Shown here: positions 1-7,967 of the stretch, in pieces
Numbering within the stretch: position 1 is the first letter of the stretch
Layout of the letters: the number at the start of each line of letters is the position of its first letter
Origin: Aquiluna sp.
GTDB taxonomy: Bacteria > Actinomycetota > Actinomycetes > Actinomycetales > Microbacteriaceae
Length of the DNA stretch: 44,553 nt
Assembly: GCA_028095925.1 (NCBI GenBank)
Contig: JAOHCW010000010.1
Location: 905 to 45,457 of the forward strand
Direction of reading: 5' to 3'
Translations under genes and position numbers: made by a program
The notes under the pieces: model-generated
Seen by the model: the letters and a program-made list of their open reading frames with translations, nothing else
Database searches by the model: none
What the model was told of the DNA's origin: nothing

Positions 1-1344
1 CTCGCGTGTGCTCTCTTCCTTGGCAAGCACCCAGGGCTCCTGGGTGGTGATGTAGTTATTTAGCTCATCAACCAGCTTCCAGGTGCTGGCAATAGCCTCG
101 TGAATTGCAACCCTGTCCATCGCTGCCTCTGCGCCCGAGACCGCCTGAGCGGCTACTTCCTTGACCTGCTTATCAGCGGGCTGATATTCATTTGCTTGAG
201 GAATGTCCGAGTCGAAGTAGCGAGCGACCATCGCCACAGTCCGCGATGCGAGATTGCCAAAGCCATTTGCAAGCTCAGCGGTGTAGCGCGCGGAGAGATC
301 CTCCCAACTAAACGAGCCATCAGAGCCAAACCCAATCGCCTTCATGAAGTAATACCTGAAGGCATCGGAGCCAAAGACGTCTGTGATTTCGTTGGGAGAA
401 ATGCCTGTGAGCTTGGACTTTGACATCTTTTCGCCACCCACCAAGAGCCAGCCGTGACCAAAGACCTGCTTTGGCGGCTCCATGCCCGCTGCCATTAGCA
501 TTGCCGGCCAAATAACAGCGTGGAAGCGGAGGATGTCTTTTCCGACCACCTGAACATCGGCAGGCCATAGTGAGTGAAGCTTTTCCTCATCGGTTCCATA
601 GCCAATTGCAGTGATGTAGTTCAGTAGCGCATCAAACCAGACGTAGGTGATGTGGGAGGAGTCCCATGGAATATCAATTCCCCAGTCAAATCTCTCCTTG
701 GACCTCGAGATGGAGAGGTCACTAAGTCCAGAGCGGACAAACGAGACCACCTCGTTTCTTGCCGACTCTGGTTGGACAAACGTCGGGTTTTTCTCGTAGT
801 GCTCAAGCAGGCGGTCTTGAAAATGCGAGAGCTTGAAGAAGTAGTTGTTTTCATTGAGCTGTTCAACGGGCTTCGAGTGGATCGCGCAGACTTTTTCGCC
901 TTCAAATTCTCCACTGCCGTCAATGAGGTCCGATTCGTTTTTGTACTCTTCACACCCAACGCAGTAGTTGCCCTCGAAAGAGCCTTGGTAGATGTGGCCA
1001 GCATCAAAGAGCTGCTTCAGAAACTTTTGAACTGCCACCTTGTGGCGCTCTTCGGTGGTTCGGATAAAGTCCTGATTGTCAACATCGATGGTCTCAAGGA
1101 GCGGCAGCCAGGAGTCCTTGACGAGCCTGTCGGTCCAGGCTTTGGGGTCAGTGTTGTTTCCAAGCGCGGTTCGAAGCACCTTTTCGCCGTGCTCGTCGGT
1201 GCCCGTCAGAAGAAAAGAGGAATCACCGCGCTGACGATGCCAGCGGGTAATGACATCCGCTGCTACCTCGGTGTAGGCGTGCCCAATGTGAGGCGCATCA
1301 TTCACGTAGAAGATGGGGGTTGTCACATAGAACGACTTGGGCAC
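1..1344 (-). CDS. metG: Methionyl-tRNA synthetase MetG (3' end outside window)
   Basis: Class I aminoacyl-tRNA synthetase that charges tRNA-Met with methionine in the cytosol. The first 448 residues are visible; the C-terminus runs off the left edge. The Rossmann signature appears as the HIGH motif in DAPHIGHAY near residue 18, a zinc knuckle CVGC follows with a second pair CAIH, and the KMSKS loop is present in GGEKMSKSK. I chose the GTG at 1344, which gives MPKSFYVTTPIFYVND, the usual N-terminus of the family. It starts 9 nt after the rsmI stop, so both are probably co-transcribed (rsmI first). The reading frame is open over the whole visible part. Identification is secure; only the start codon is slightly uncertain. 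Confidence 0.96.
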   Translation of the reverse strand, partial: MPKSFYVTTPIFYVNDAPHIGHAYTEVAADVITRWHRQRGDSSFLLTGTDEHGEKVLRTALGNNTDPKAWTDRLVKDSWLPLLETIDVDNQDFIRTTEERHKVAVQKFLKQLFDAGHIYQGSFEGNYCVGCEEYKNESDLIDGSGEFEGEKVCAIHSKPVEQLNENNYFFKLSHFQDRLLEHYEKNPTFVQPESARNEVVSFVRSGLSDLSISRSKERFDWGIDIPWDSSHITYVWFDALLNYITAIGYGTDEEKLHSLWPADVQVVGKDILRFHAVIWPAMLMAAGMEPPKQVFGHGWLLVGGEKMSKSKLTGISPNEITDVFGSDAFRYYFMKAIGFGSDGSFSWEDLSARYTAELANGFGNLASRTVAMVARYFDSDIPQANEYQPADKQVKEVAAQAVSGAEAAMDRVAIHEAIASTWKLVDELNNYITTQEPWVLAKEESTRE

Positions 1345-1353
1345 CGTGATATC

Positions 1354-2172
1354 TTAGGCTTTCAGCCGCAGCGCGTGCTCGTAGATTACGCTCTTTGACG
1401 CTCCGGTAACCCTCGCAAGCTCCGCCGCAGCAGCCTTCATTCCAACACCTTCGGCCGCAAGTTGCAGTGCCTTTTTTGCAAGCTCCTCGTAGTCGTGCTC
1501 CTCTGCCTGAGCACCTGCGATTACCAGCACCATCTCACCGCGCGGTTCAGTCTTCGCCCAATCAACAAGGTCCTTGAGAGTGCCTCGCTCGGCATGCTCA
1601 AACTTCTTAGTGAGCTCACGAACAACCGCTGCCTGGCGGTTATCGCCCAGGACCGAGCCGGCATCCTCAAGAGCCTCCAAGATGCGATGCGGGGCCTCAA
1701 AGAAAATCATCGTCCGCTGTTCTCGAGAGAGAGACTGAAAGAGCTTCTTTCGCTCTCCGCTCTTCCTGGGTAAGAAACCCTCGAAGGTAAAGCGGTCTGT
1801 TGCCAGCCCAGAGATGGCAAGCGCTGCGATCACAGCCGAGGGGCCGGGAATCACACTCACCTCGATGTCCGCCTCCGCGCAAGCCCTCACAAGGTTATAG
1901 CCGGGGTCAGAGATAGTCGGCATGCCAGCGTCGCTCACCAGAAGCACATCGGCATCTCTTGCAAGCTCAACAATCTTGGCCGCAGCATCGCGCTCGTTGT
2001 GGTCGTGGAGGCTGACAAGTCTCGCCTTGAGCGTGATGCCCAATGCCTTGGCAAGGTGAGAGAGATTTCGCGTGTCCTCACAGGCAATTACATCGCTGTC
2101 CGCGAGCGCCGCCAAGAGTCTGGGAGAGGCGTCGGAAAGGTTTCCGATGGGGGTTGCGGCGAGAACAAGCAC
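1354..2172 (-). CDS. rsmI: 16S rRNA 2'-O-methyltransferase RsmI
   Basis: Tetrapyrrole-methylase-fold enzyme that uses SAM to methylate the ribose of C1402 in 16S rRNA. The N-terminal LAATPIGNLSDAS motif, CEDTRN and the SDAGMPTISDPG glycine-rich SAM loop are all visible, and the 272-residue length fits the family. A TTG at 2181 would add three residues, but the GTG at 2172 gives the standard MLVLAATPIGN start and lies exactly 7 nt after a TAGTTT element, as for a leaderless transcript. It is divergent from pmt with only 23 nt between start codons and lies directly upstream of metG. Function is secure. Confidence 0.95.
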   Translation of the reverse strand: MLVLAATPIGNLSDASPRLLAALADSDVIACEDTRNLSHLAKALGITLKARLVSLHDHNERDAAAKIVELARDADVLLVSDAGMPTISDPGYNLVRACAEADIEVSVIPGPSAVIAALAISGLATDRFTFEGFLPRKSGERKKLFQSLSREQRTMIFFEAPHRILEALEDAGSVLGDNRQAAVVRELTKKFEHAERGTLKDLVDWAKTEPRGEMVLVIAGAQAEEHDYEELAKKALQLAAEGVGMKAAAAELARVTGASKSVIYEHALRLKA

Positions 2173-2179
2173 GCTTAGC

Positions 2180-2185
2180 AAACTA
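2180..2185 (-). promoter_or_regulatory. Candidate leaderless -10 element of rsmI
   Basis: Reads TAGTTT on the minus strand, followed by 7 nt and then the GTG at 2172. There is no Shine-Dalgarno sequence. It overlaps by two bases the opposing -10 candidate of pmt. Confidence 0.45.
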
Positions 2186-2189
2186 GCAT
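2184..2189 (+). promoter_or_regulatory. Candidate leaderless -10 element of pmt
   Basis: TAGCAT followed by 6 nt and the GTG start at 2196. There is no Shine-Dalgarno sequence in this interval, and the spacing fits the TANNNT rule for leaderless actinobacterial mRNAs. Confidence 0.45.
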
Positions 2190-2195
2190 CTAAGC

Positions 2196-3647
2196 GTGAT
2201 TTCAGCGCTAAACCGGTTAGCTCTTCGGGTGCACTCCTCCCGCAGCCTCACACTGCTTGCCGGCTTTGCCATCACCGCCCTGGGGGCACTGCTGCGCTTT
2301 GGCAATAACGCCAATCCGGCGATGCTGGTTTTTGATGAGACCTACTACGTAAAAGACGCCTACACCCTCGGTCTTTTTGGTTCTGAGCGGACCTGGCCAG
2401 AAGATGCCAACCTCGATTTTGAAGCCGGCAATACAGACGTCTTTGAAAAGGTCGGCTCCTACGTAGTTCATCCCCCCTTTGGTAAGTGGATTATCTTCAT
2501 GGGGCTTCAGCTATTCGGGGCAGATAGTCCATTTGGTTGGCGCTTCTCCACTGCACTGCTTGGGACCTTAGTAATTCCTCTTGTGATTTTCATCGCATGG
2601 CGCCTAATCGGGTCGAGGGTGTTTGCTCTTCTTGTGGGGCTGTTTATCGCGCTTGAGGGTCAGTCAATCGTGATGTCGAGAACCGCAATTCTGGACGGCA
2701 TCCTCACCTTCATGGTCGTGCTTGGGCTAGCCATCTTGGTGCTCGCAGATAGCTGGTGGCGAGATAGGGTCTCGACCAAGGGCAGAGCGGCCCTAACGAT
2801 TCAACCCTGGCTGATACTCCTTGGGGCTGTAATGGGGCTTGCAAGCTCAGTGAAGTGGTCAGGGCTCTATTTCCTAGCCTTTTTTGGCATCTACACCTTC
2901 CTGTCAGATCTCAGGCTTCGAAGAAAACTGAACCTTCGCCAACTGGGCGCGTGGTTGCAGGGTCTAATAAACGCGATAACTCTCTTGTTGTTTGGAATTG
3001 CTGCCTACATCATCAGCTGGTCCGGATGGATCCTTGGCACCGATGGCTGGGGAAGGCAGGCCGAGGGGACTTGGTGGCAGTCGCTCTGGGCCTATCACCA
3101 AAATGCATTCTCGTTCCATACCAATTTGGACAGCGAGCACCCCTATGAGGCAAATGCATTCCAGTGGCTCTTGGCGCTGAGGCCAACAGCTTTCTTCTTT
3201 GAGCGCTTCGAGGATGCCGAGATCTGTGGCGCGCTCAGGGACTGCACCGTCGCGATTACGGCAATCCCGAACCTGGTGGTCTTTTTTGGTGGACTGCTAG
3301 CCCTACTTTGGCTACTGCCCAGGATCTTCTCCGACCGCACCGCACTGGTGTTGGTTCTTGGTTTCCTTGCCGGCTGGCTCCCCTGGGTCATCTATCTAGA
3401 CCGCACGGTGTTCCAGTTCTACACCGTCGTGCTGATGCCGTTTTTCGCCATTGCGCTGGCCTGTGTTCTCCACCGCTACTGGCGAGTTGGCGTGATAAGG
3501 GGCTGGCAGCTCAAACGTGAGCGCAGAATCGGCTACTTGGTGATAGCCACGGTCCTTGTGGCCCTTTACTTCGCAAGCATCTGGATGGGGCTTGCGACTC
3601 CAGACTGGGTTTGGCGAATTCAGATGCTGCTACCGATCTGGATCTAG
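2196..3647 (+). CDS. pmt: Dolichyl/polyprenyl-phosphate-mannose protein mannosyltransferase (Pmt, GT39)
   Basis: Polytopic membrane glycosyltransferase (GT-C fold, GT39) that moves mannose from polyprenyl-phosphomannose to Ser/Thr of exported proteins at the outer face of the membrane. The catalytic acidic motif DETYYVKDAY sits in the first extracytoplasmic loop (about residues 47-56), HPPFGKW follows around residue 89, and many hydrophobic segments run to the C-terminus. The length of 483 aa is normal for actinobacterial Pmt. The GTG start lies 6 nt after TAGCAT. The stop codon interleaves with that of the convergent TerC gene (4-nt overlap). Its pairing with the divergent rsmI gene is common in Actinobacteria. 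Confidence 0.92.
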   Translation: MISALNRLALRVHSSRSLTLLAGFAITALGALLRFGNNANPAMLVFDETYYVKDAYTLGLFGSERTWPEDANLDFEAGNTDVFEKVGSYVVHPPFGKWIIFMGLQLFGADSPFGWRFSTALLGTLVIPLVIFIAWRLIGSRVFALLVGLFIALEGQSIVMSRTAILDGILTFMVVLGLAILVLADSWWRDRVSTKGRAALTIQPWLILLGAVMGLASSVKWSGLYFLAFFGIYTFLSDLRLRRKLNLRQLGAWLQGLINAITLLLFGIAAYIISWSGWILGTDGWGRQAEGTWWQSLWAYHQNAFSFHTNLDSEHPYEANAFQWLLALRPTAFFFERFEDAEICGALRDCTVAITAIPNLVVFFGGLLALLWLLPRIFSDRTALVLVLGFLAGWLPWVIYLDRTVFQFYTVVLMPFFAIALACVLHRYWRVGVIRGWQLKRERRIGYLVIATVLVALYFASIWMGLATPDWVWRIQMLLPIWI

Positions 3648-4642
3648 CTCTTTTTCTCGCGGTTCTTAGAGGTAGCTGCCAGCGACCAAATGGTGGTGAT
3701 CAGAAGCGTAATCAAAATGACAAAGAGTGAGAGGTCTGTGCGGATCTCAGGGATCAAGGTGAAGCTTTCCCCGCCGTTAATAAACGGAAGTTCGTTTTTG
3801 TGGAGGGCGTGAATCACTAGCTTCAAACCAATCCAACCCAAGATCGCGCTTAGCCCAACACCTAAATACTTGAGTCTCTCCATCAGTCCCCCAAGGAGGA
3901 AGTAGAGCTGCCTGAGGCCTAGCAGGGCAAAGACATTCGCCACAAAGACGATGTAGGGAACATCGGTGAGGCCGTAGATGGCGGGAATACTGTCGAGGGC
4001 AAAGAGCAGGTCCGTGAAGCCAATCGCAATCATCACCATCAATAGCGGGGTCGCGAGGCGCTTTCCAGAAACCTTGATGACCATCTTGTTGCCGTGATAC
4101 TTGTCAGTTGCGGGGATGAACTTCTGAATCGTTGAAATTAGCTTGCCGCCGGCGTAATCGTTATGCCCACCCTCTTTGAGCCCGTCGTAGGTGTCTTTGA
4201 GGAGCTTGAGCGCCGTGAAGAGCAGGAACGCACCAAACACATAGAATGCCCAGCTGAAGTTCTCAATGAATGCTGCGCCCAGCAGGATGAAGATAAACCT
4301 CAACACCAGCGCCAACCCCACACCTATCAATAGCGCCTGGCTTCGCAGCTCTCTCGGAACAGCGAACTGGCTAAAGATAACGAGGAATACAAAGACGTTA
4401 TCGACCGAGAGCGATTTCTCGGTTATGTATCCCGCGAAGTACTCCTGGGCAAACTGTGGACCCCAGATACCACCGACGACGAAGGTGAACAGCAGCGCCA
4501 AAATGATATAGATAGCCGACTGAATAGCAGACTCTCTAAAAGTGGGCTCATGAGGGTTTCTGACCTGGTAAATAAAGTCAACTGCTAGGACGGTGACCAA
4601 AATCAAAAAGGTCGCGACCCAGACCCAAATATCTACGTTCAT
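3644..4642 (-). CDS. TerC/Alx family integral membrane protein
   Basis: 332-residue polytopic protein of the TerC family, whose members are linked to manganese export (Alx/MntP-like role), tellurite resistance and metalation of secreted proteins. Visible family signatures are SLSVDNVFVF near residue 80 and FALDSIPAIYGLTD around residue 215, with conserved membrane-embedded aspartates expected to bind metal. About eight or nine hydrophobic segments can be traced. The start ATG has an AGGGAG-like ribosome site a few bases upstream. The upstream 77-nt gap is too short for a full yybP-ykoY manganese riboswitch and I see none. It converges on pmt with a 4-nt stop overlap. Confidence 0.9.
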   Translation of the reverse strand: MNVDIWVWVATFLILVTVLAVDFIYQVRNPHEPTFRESAIQSAIYIILALLFTFVVGGIWGPQFAQEYFAGYITEKSLSVDNVFVFLVIFSQFAVPRELRSQALLIGVGLALVLRFIFILLGAAFIENFSWAFYVFGAFLLFTALKLLKDTYDGLKEGGHNDYAGGKLISTIQKFIPATDKYHGNKMVIKVSGKRLATPLLMVMIAIGFTDLLFALDSIPAIYGLTDVPYIVFVANVFALLGLRQLYFLLGGLMERLKYLGVGLSAILGWIGLKLVIHALHKNELPFINGGESFTLIPEIRTDLSLFVILITLLITTIWSLAATSKNREKKS

Positions 4643-4719
4643 TACTCCCTAAGAATGAGGGTGGAATAAACCCTCTGCCACCATTGTAGATAGTGTTATC
4701 ACCCCTATAGAGAGCGTTG

Positions 4720-5604
4720 ATGAAAGTACTCGTATCAGGTTCCAGCGGTCTAATCGGCACGGAACTTCTAAAGCAGCTCAAGGCCGCCGGTCACCAACCC
4801 ATTCGTCTTGTCAGGACAACACCCAAGAGCGACAACGAGTTTCAGTGGTCACCTCAGGAGGGCAAGATCCCTGAGGGCATCATGGAGGAAGTTGATGCCG
4901 TGGTGAACCTAAATGGCGCAACCACCTCCCGAATTCCTTGGACTCCGGGCTACGTGAAGAAGCTAATCAGCTCCAGGCTTCTCTCCACAAGGCTGCTAGT
5001 AGAGGCGATAAACGCCGCAAAGACTCCGCCGAAGGTTTTTGTGTCTGGCTCTGCGGAGGGCTACTACGGAAATGGCGGCGACAAGGTCCTCACCGAGGAA
5101 AGCCCGCTCGGGACAGGGTTCATGGCAGAGCTTACAAACGACTGGGAGCAGGAGGCCAAGAAGGCCAATATCCGCACTGTCCTAATCCGCACCACTCTCG
5201 CAATGAGCAAGGACGCGATAGCTCTCAAACTAATCAAGTTGATGATCAGTCTGCTCTTTGTAAAGTCGCTGGGAAACGGGAAGCAGTGGTGGGCCTGGAT
5301 CACCGTCGAGGACCACGCCCGAGCAATAGTTCACCTGATTGAAACCACCGAGGCAGAGGGGCCTTACAACCTCGTCGCTCCCGAGCCTGCTACCTGCGAG
5401 CAGATTTTTGCTGCCCTTGGCAAGGAGCTCAAAAGGCCGAACCTCATCAGAATTCCAGCCTGGGCCATGAGGCTAACTGCAGGTTCAGCCGCCGACCAGA
5501 TTCTTCTTACCTCACACCGGATGAGCGCAGAGAAGCTGCTGGCTACTCGTTTTGAGTTCAACCACCCAACTCTTGGTCAGGCGGCGAGCTACACCGTTCG
5601 CTAG
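4720..5604 (+). CDS. TIGR01777-type NAD(P)-dependent epimerase/oxidoreductase (YfcH-like)
   Basis: Extended short-chain dehydrogenase/reductase. The Rossmann dinucleotide loop is GSSGLIG at residues 7-13, the active-site region carries SGSAEGYYGNGGD, and the downstream part (WAWITVEDHARAIVHLIE, then YNLVAPEP) follows the TIGR01777 pattern. The physiological substrate of this family is not known; some members are annotated as cell-division inhibitor SulA by error. The ATG at 4720 (MKVLVSGSSG) is preferred to the TTG one codon earlier. A TATAGA element lies 8 nt upstream. It ends directly next to the convergent Lys/Ala-rich gene with no spacer. Confidence 0.9.
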   Translation: MKVLVSGSSGLIGTELLKQLKAAGHQPIRLVRTTPKSDNEFQWSPQEGKIPEGIMEEVDAVVNLNGATTSRIPWTPGYVKKLISSRLLSTRLLVEAINAAKTPPKVFVSGSAEGYYGNGGDKVLTEESPLGTGFMAELTNDWEQEAKKANIRTVLIRTTLAMSKDAIALKLIKLMISLLFVKSLGNGKQWWAWITVEDHARAIVHLIETTEAEGPYNLVAPEPATCEQIFAALGKELKRPNLIRIPAWAMRLTAGSAADQILLTSHRMSAEKLLATRFEFNHPTLGQAASYTVR

Positions 5605-5940
5605 TTACTTAGCTGCAGGCTTCTTGGCAGCTGGCTTAGTTGCTGTTTTGGCAGCGGTTGAGGTCTTCTTTGCAGCTGGCTTGGCAGCGGTCTTCGCAGG
5701 GGCCTTTTTTGCAACTGGCTTGGCTGCTGGCTTCTTAGTCGCAGGCCTAGCGGCAGGCTTTGCAGTTGTAGCCTTCTTAACCTTGCTTACCTCGCTGGCA
5801 ACCTTCTGCGCGCCCTTCTCGACCTCAGTGAGAGCATCGCCGGCAAGATCCTTGGCTGCGACCTTTACCTCTGCAGCGGACTGGCCAACAGCTTTAGCTG
5901 TGCGGCCAAAAAACTTTCTAATTGAATCGCCTAGACCCAT
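5605..5940 (-). CDS. Lys/Ala/Pro-rich histone H1-like protein
   Basis: 111-residue protein in two parts. Residues 1-55 form an amphipathic segment (SIRKFFGRTAKAVGQSAAEV and onward) with helix-like heptads. Residues 56-111 are a low-complexity basic tail built from PAAKK/AAKP/KKPA repeats, resembling eukaryotic histone H1 tails and the C-terminal tails of actinobacterial HU proteins. Such tails usually bind DNA or RNA, so a nucleoid-associated role is an inference. There is no HU or Lsr2 domain. The DNA is itself repetitive, which produces a long antisense ORF on the other strand that I disregard. A weak GGAGA ribosome site lies upstream. Confidence 0.75.
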   Translation of the reverse strand: MGLGDSIRKFFGRTAKAVGQSAAEVKVAAKDLAGDALTEVEKGAQKVASEVSKVKKATTAKPAARPATKKPAAKPVAKKAPAKTAAKPAAKKTSTAAKTATKPAAKKPAAK

Positions 5941-5990
5941 TTGTATTTATCTCCATTCGAACAAACGACTGAAGCTTATGTGAGGAATCT

Positions 5991-6578
5991 CTAGATGGCC
6001 CTGCGGCGTGCCAAGATCTCGTCGATGTCTTTACTCGCCAGCACTCGCCGCGGCTTCGAAATGTCGATCACATCGGCAACCGGCTTCTCTTCAAGCAGGT
6101 TGCTTCTCTTAGCAAGTGGTTCGGGCAGCGGGTTCGGGCTCCACTCCCGCGATCTGGCCCTCGCTCTTGCAGCGCTCGAGCGGACATCTTGCCGAGACTT
6201 GTGAAGCCTCTTTGCAATCGCTTGGGCCTGGCTAGCGGCTGCGCGGGAAACCAAGAGGCTCAAGGTTGAGAAAACGCCCGCTGCGGCGGCTAGAAACCAG
6301 AAGCTCGAGTCGACTGCGGCTGACATGGCTGCGGCTATGAGACCCAAAAGAAACAGCGCAAAGAGGACTGAAAATCCGCGCTGGGTGGCAAGAAGTCTTG
6401 CGAGTCGGTCGTGGTCGGTCAGGACCCTGTTGCGGTTGACCTCTCGAGCTTCCTTGCGCATCAGGCTGGTTGTGGCCTTGAGCTGCGCACGCTGGGTGTA
6501 ACCGGGAACGAAAATTATCAACCAGACGATTGCGGCGATAACGAGAGTTACGCCACCTAATCCAACTGGTAAGTCCAT
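5991..6578 (-). CDS. Conserved hypothetical membrane protein (two or three TM helices)
   Basis: 195 residues with no enzyme motif I recognise. A hydrophobic N-terminal helix (about residues 8-26) is followed by a charged stretch rich in Arg/Lys/Glu, then one or two hydrophobic helices (about 68-110), and a basic Arg-rich tail that ends in DIDEILARRRAI. The topology suggests a short anchor with a long cytoplasmic tail. It lies just downstream of the acetyltransferase gene on the same strand (36-nt gap) and is probably co-transcribed with it. Function unknown. Confidence 0.8.
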   Translation of the reverse strand: MDLPVGLGGVTLVIAAIVWLIIFVPGYTQRAQLKATTSLMRKEAREVNRNRVLTDHDRLARLLATQRGFSVLFALFLLGLIAAAMSAAVDSSFWFLAAAAGVFSTLSLLVSRAAASQAQAIAKRLHKSRQDVRSSAARARARSREWSPNPLPEPLAKRSNLLEEKPVADVIDISKPRRVLASKDIDEILARRRAI

Positions 6579-6614
6579 GGCTATAAAGATATGGGGACAG
6601 CTGGCAATTGGGCG

Positions 6615-7199
6615 CTATTGCGAGTGCGTGTTCTCGAGTCTTGCGAGCATCGAGCCTTTTCGCTCCTCGGATGTGATGGCGAAAATGCGGTGATCGCGCC
6701 ACTGACCGTCGATGTGAATGAACCGTTCCTTGAGCCCCTCTTCACGAAGCCCCAACTTCTCAACGACCCTCAGGCTCGCGCCGTTCTCGGGCCTGATGTC
6801 GATTTCTACCCTGTGAAGGTGTTTCTCGTCAAAGAGGTGGTCAATCGTGAGTGCGACGGCAATAGGCATGGCTCCGCGGCCGGCATAGTCTTTGCCTATC
6901 CAATATCCGACGCTTGCCGATGAAACTGAGCCGTAAAGAATGTTTGCAACATTGATCTGGCCGGCCAGCTGGCCATCAACTTCGATTATGAATGCAAGGC
7001 CCGTGCCCTTGCGCTGTTGATAGAGCAGATTGCTCACCAGGTCCCTTGCATCCACCGGATACCTGATCCCAGGGGTGGTTGCCTCCCAGGGAGATAGCCA
7101 CGCCCGGTCCTTCACAAGGAGTGACTGCAACTTCCGAGCGTCGCGCTTTTTCAGTTGCCTCAGTTCAACTGAACCAAATTTAAGCGCGCCGCTAATCAC
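6615..7199 (-). CDS. RimJ/RimL-type GNAT N-acetyltransferase
   Basis: GNAT-fold acetyltransferase of the RimJ class, which transfers acetyl from acetyl-CoA to protein N-termini or amino-sugar-like amines. Visible features are VELRQLKKRDA (strand 1), SVGYWIGKDYAGRGAMPIA with the pyrophosphate-binding loop, and the ENGASLRVVEKLGLREEG motif typical of RimJ. The frame extends to 7229, but the GTG at 7199 gives MISGALKFGSVELRQL, lies 7 nt after TAATCT, and avoids overlap with the divergent cyclo-ligase gene. The two start codons are then 18 nt apart. Exact substrate cannot be told from sequence. Confidence 0.88.
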   Translation of the reverse strand: MISGALKFGSVELRQLKKRDARKLQSLLVKDRAWLSPWEATTPGIRYPVDARDLVSNLLYQQRKGTGLAFIIEVDGQLAGQINVANILYGSVSSASVGYWIGKDYAGRGAMPIAVALTIDHLFDEKHLHRVEIDIRPENGASLRVVEKLGLREEGLKERFIHIDGQWRDHRIFAITSEERKGSMLARLENTHSQ

Positions 7200-7206
7200 G
7201 CTGGCA

Positions 7207-7212
7207 AGATTA
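7207..7212 (-). promoter_or_regulatory. Candidate leaderless -10 element of the RimJ-like gene
   Basis: TAATCT on the minus strand, 7 nt before the GTG at 7199. The same six bases, read on the plus strand, occupy the -10 position of the divergent gene at 7218 but match the consensus less well. Confidence 0.45.
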
Positions 7213-7217
7213 CCCCT

Positions 7218-7736
7218 ATGGATTACCAAGGCAAGAAAGAGTTAAGAGCGCAGCTGACTGAGGCAAGGCCTCACTCAGCTGAAGGTCTCACTGAGCAGCT
7301 TGCTGCAATCTTCTCTTCCTCTGGCGCAAAGACCATCGCAAGCTACGTGCCACTTGCAAATGAACCAGATGTCTCTGAGTTCAATCGGCTTGCGGCGCAG
7401 AGCACGAACCTGGTTTTGCCTAGGATCATGGGAGATAGCTTGGAGTTCGCATCAGGCGAGCAGGTTCAGGGGCCATTTGGCATCTACCAACCTTCAGGCG
7501 AAGCCGTCGAACTTGCGAGCATTGAGCTAATGCTTGTTCCTGCCCTGGCGGTGGATGAGAAGGGCAATCGGCTCGGCAAGGGCAAGGGCTTTTATGACAG
7601 GGTCCTTGGTTCATTTAGAGGCTTGAGCGTTGCTGTGGTTTTTGACGGCGAGGTTATCGAGGCTGTTCCCAGTGAATCTCACGACCAGCGGGTAGCAATG
7701 ATTGCAACACCTCTTCGAACACTTGTTGTTGGCTAA
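7218..7736 (+). CDS. 5-formyltetrahydrofolate cyclo-ligase
   Basis: Converts 5-formyl-THF to 5,10-methenyl-THF with ATP, keeping the folate one-carbon pool usable. The 172-residue protein shows the family's ATP/substrate motif GNRLGKGKGFYDRVL at about residues 116-130, preceded by LMLVPALAVDEKG. The N-terminal basic region DYQGKKELRAQL is typical. ATG at 7218 is the only sensible start and has no leader of note. It is followed after 12 nt by the FmdB gene, so the two are likely one transcription unit. Confidence 0.94.
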   Translation: MDYQGKKELRAQLTEARPHSAEGLTEQLAAIFSSSGAKTIASYVPLANEPDVSEFNRLAAQSTNLVLPRIMGDSLEFASGEQVQGPFGIYQPSGEAVELASIELMLVPALAVDEKGNRLGKGKGFYDRVLGSFRGLSVAVVFDGEVIEAVPSESHDQRVAMIATPLRTLVVG

Positions 7737-7739
7737 ACT
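7734..7739 (+). promoter_or_regulatory. Possible -10 element overlapping a stop codon, upstream of the FmdB gene
   Basis: TAAACT, whose first three bases are the TAA stop of the cyclo-ligase gene, stands 9 nt before the ATG at 7749. There is no Shine-Dalgarno sequence in the gap. The spacing is slightly longer than the leaderless optimum. Confidence 0.25.
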
Positions 7740-7748
7740 TCTCAAGCT

Positions 7749-7967
7749 ATGCCTACCTATGCTTACTCCTGCAAATCTTGCGAGCACGTGTTTGAGATGC
7801 AGCTGAGCTTCAGCGATAGCGACCCTGCGGGTTGCCCTAAGTGCGGCGGGGAGATTAGAAAAGTCTTTGGCAACCTAGGAGTTAGCTTCAAAGGTTCTGG
7901 GTTTTATAAGACTGACTCTTCGACCAAAGCACCGGAAAAGAGCGAGCCGGCTCCCTCTAGCGACTAG
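7749..7967 (+). CDS. FmdB/CxxC regulatory family zinc-ribbon protein
   Basis: 72-residue protein starting MPTYAYSCKSCEHVFE, with the two zinc-ligand pairs CKSC (residues 8-11) and CPKC (about 29-32) and the GSGFYKTD motif that ends the FmdB domain. Family members are small, widespread and of unclear function; the name comes from a putative regulator of formamidase. The last residues are charged and Ser-rich. Its stop interleaves (CTAG) with the stop of the large convergent helicase-like gene. Confidence 0.88.
   Translation: MPTYAYSCKSCEHVFEMQLSFSDSDPAGCPKCGGEIRKVFGNLGVSFKGSGFYKTDSSTKAPEKSEPAPSSD

Noticed and set aside
652-1398. 248-codon plus-strand ORF
   Set aside because: Fully antisense to metG, which has all synthetase motifs.
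4643-4719. Possible yybP-ykoY manganese riboswitch before the TerC gene
   Set aside because: The 77-nt gap is too short and lacks the conserved loops; only promoter-like and ribosome-site elements are seen.
5552-5983. 143-codon plus-strand ORF, very Ala/Val/Phe-rich
   Set aside because: Mirror of the repetitive Lys/Ala-rich gene; hydrophobicity is a by-product of the complementary codons.
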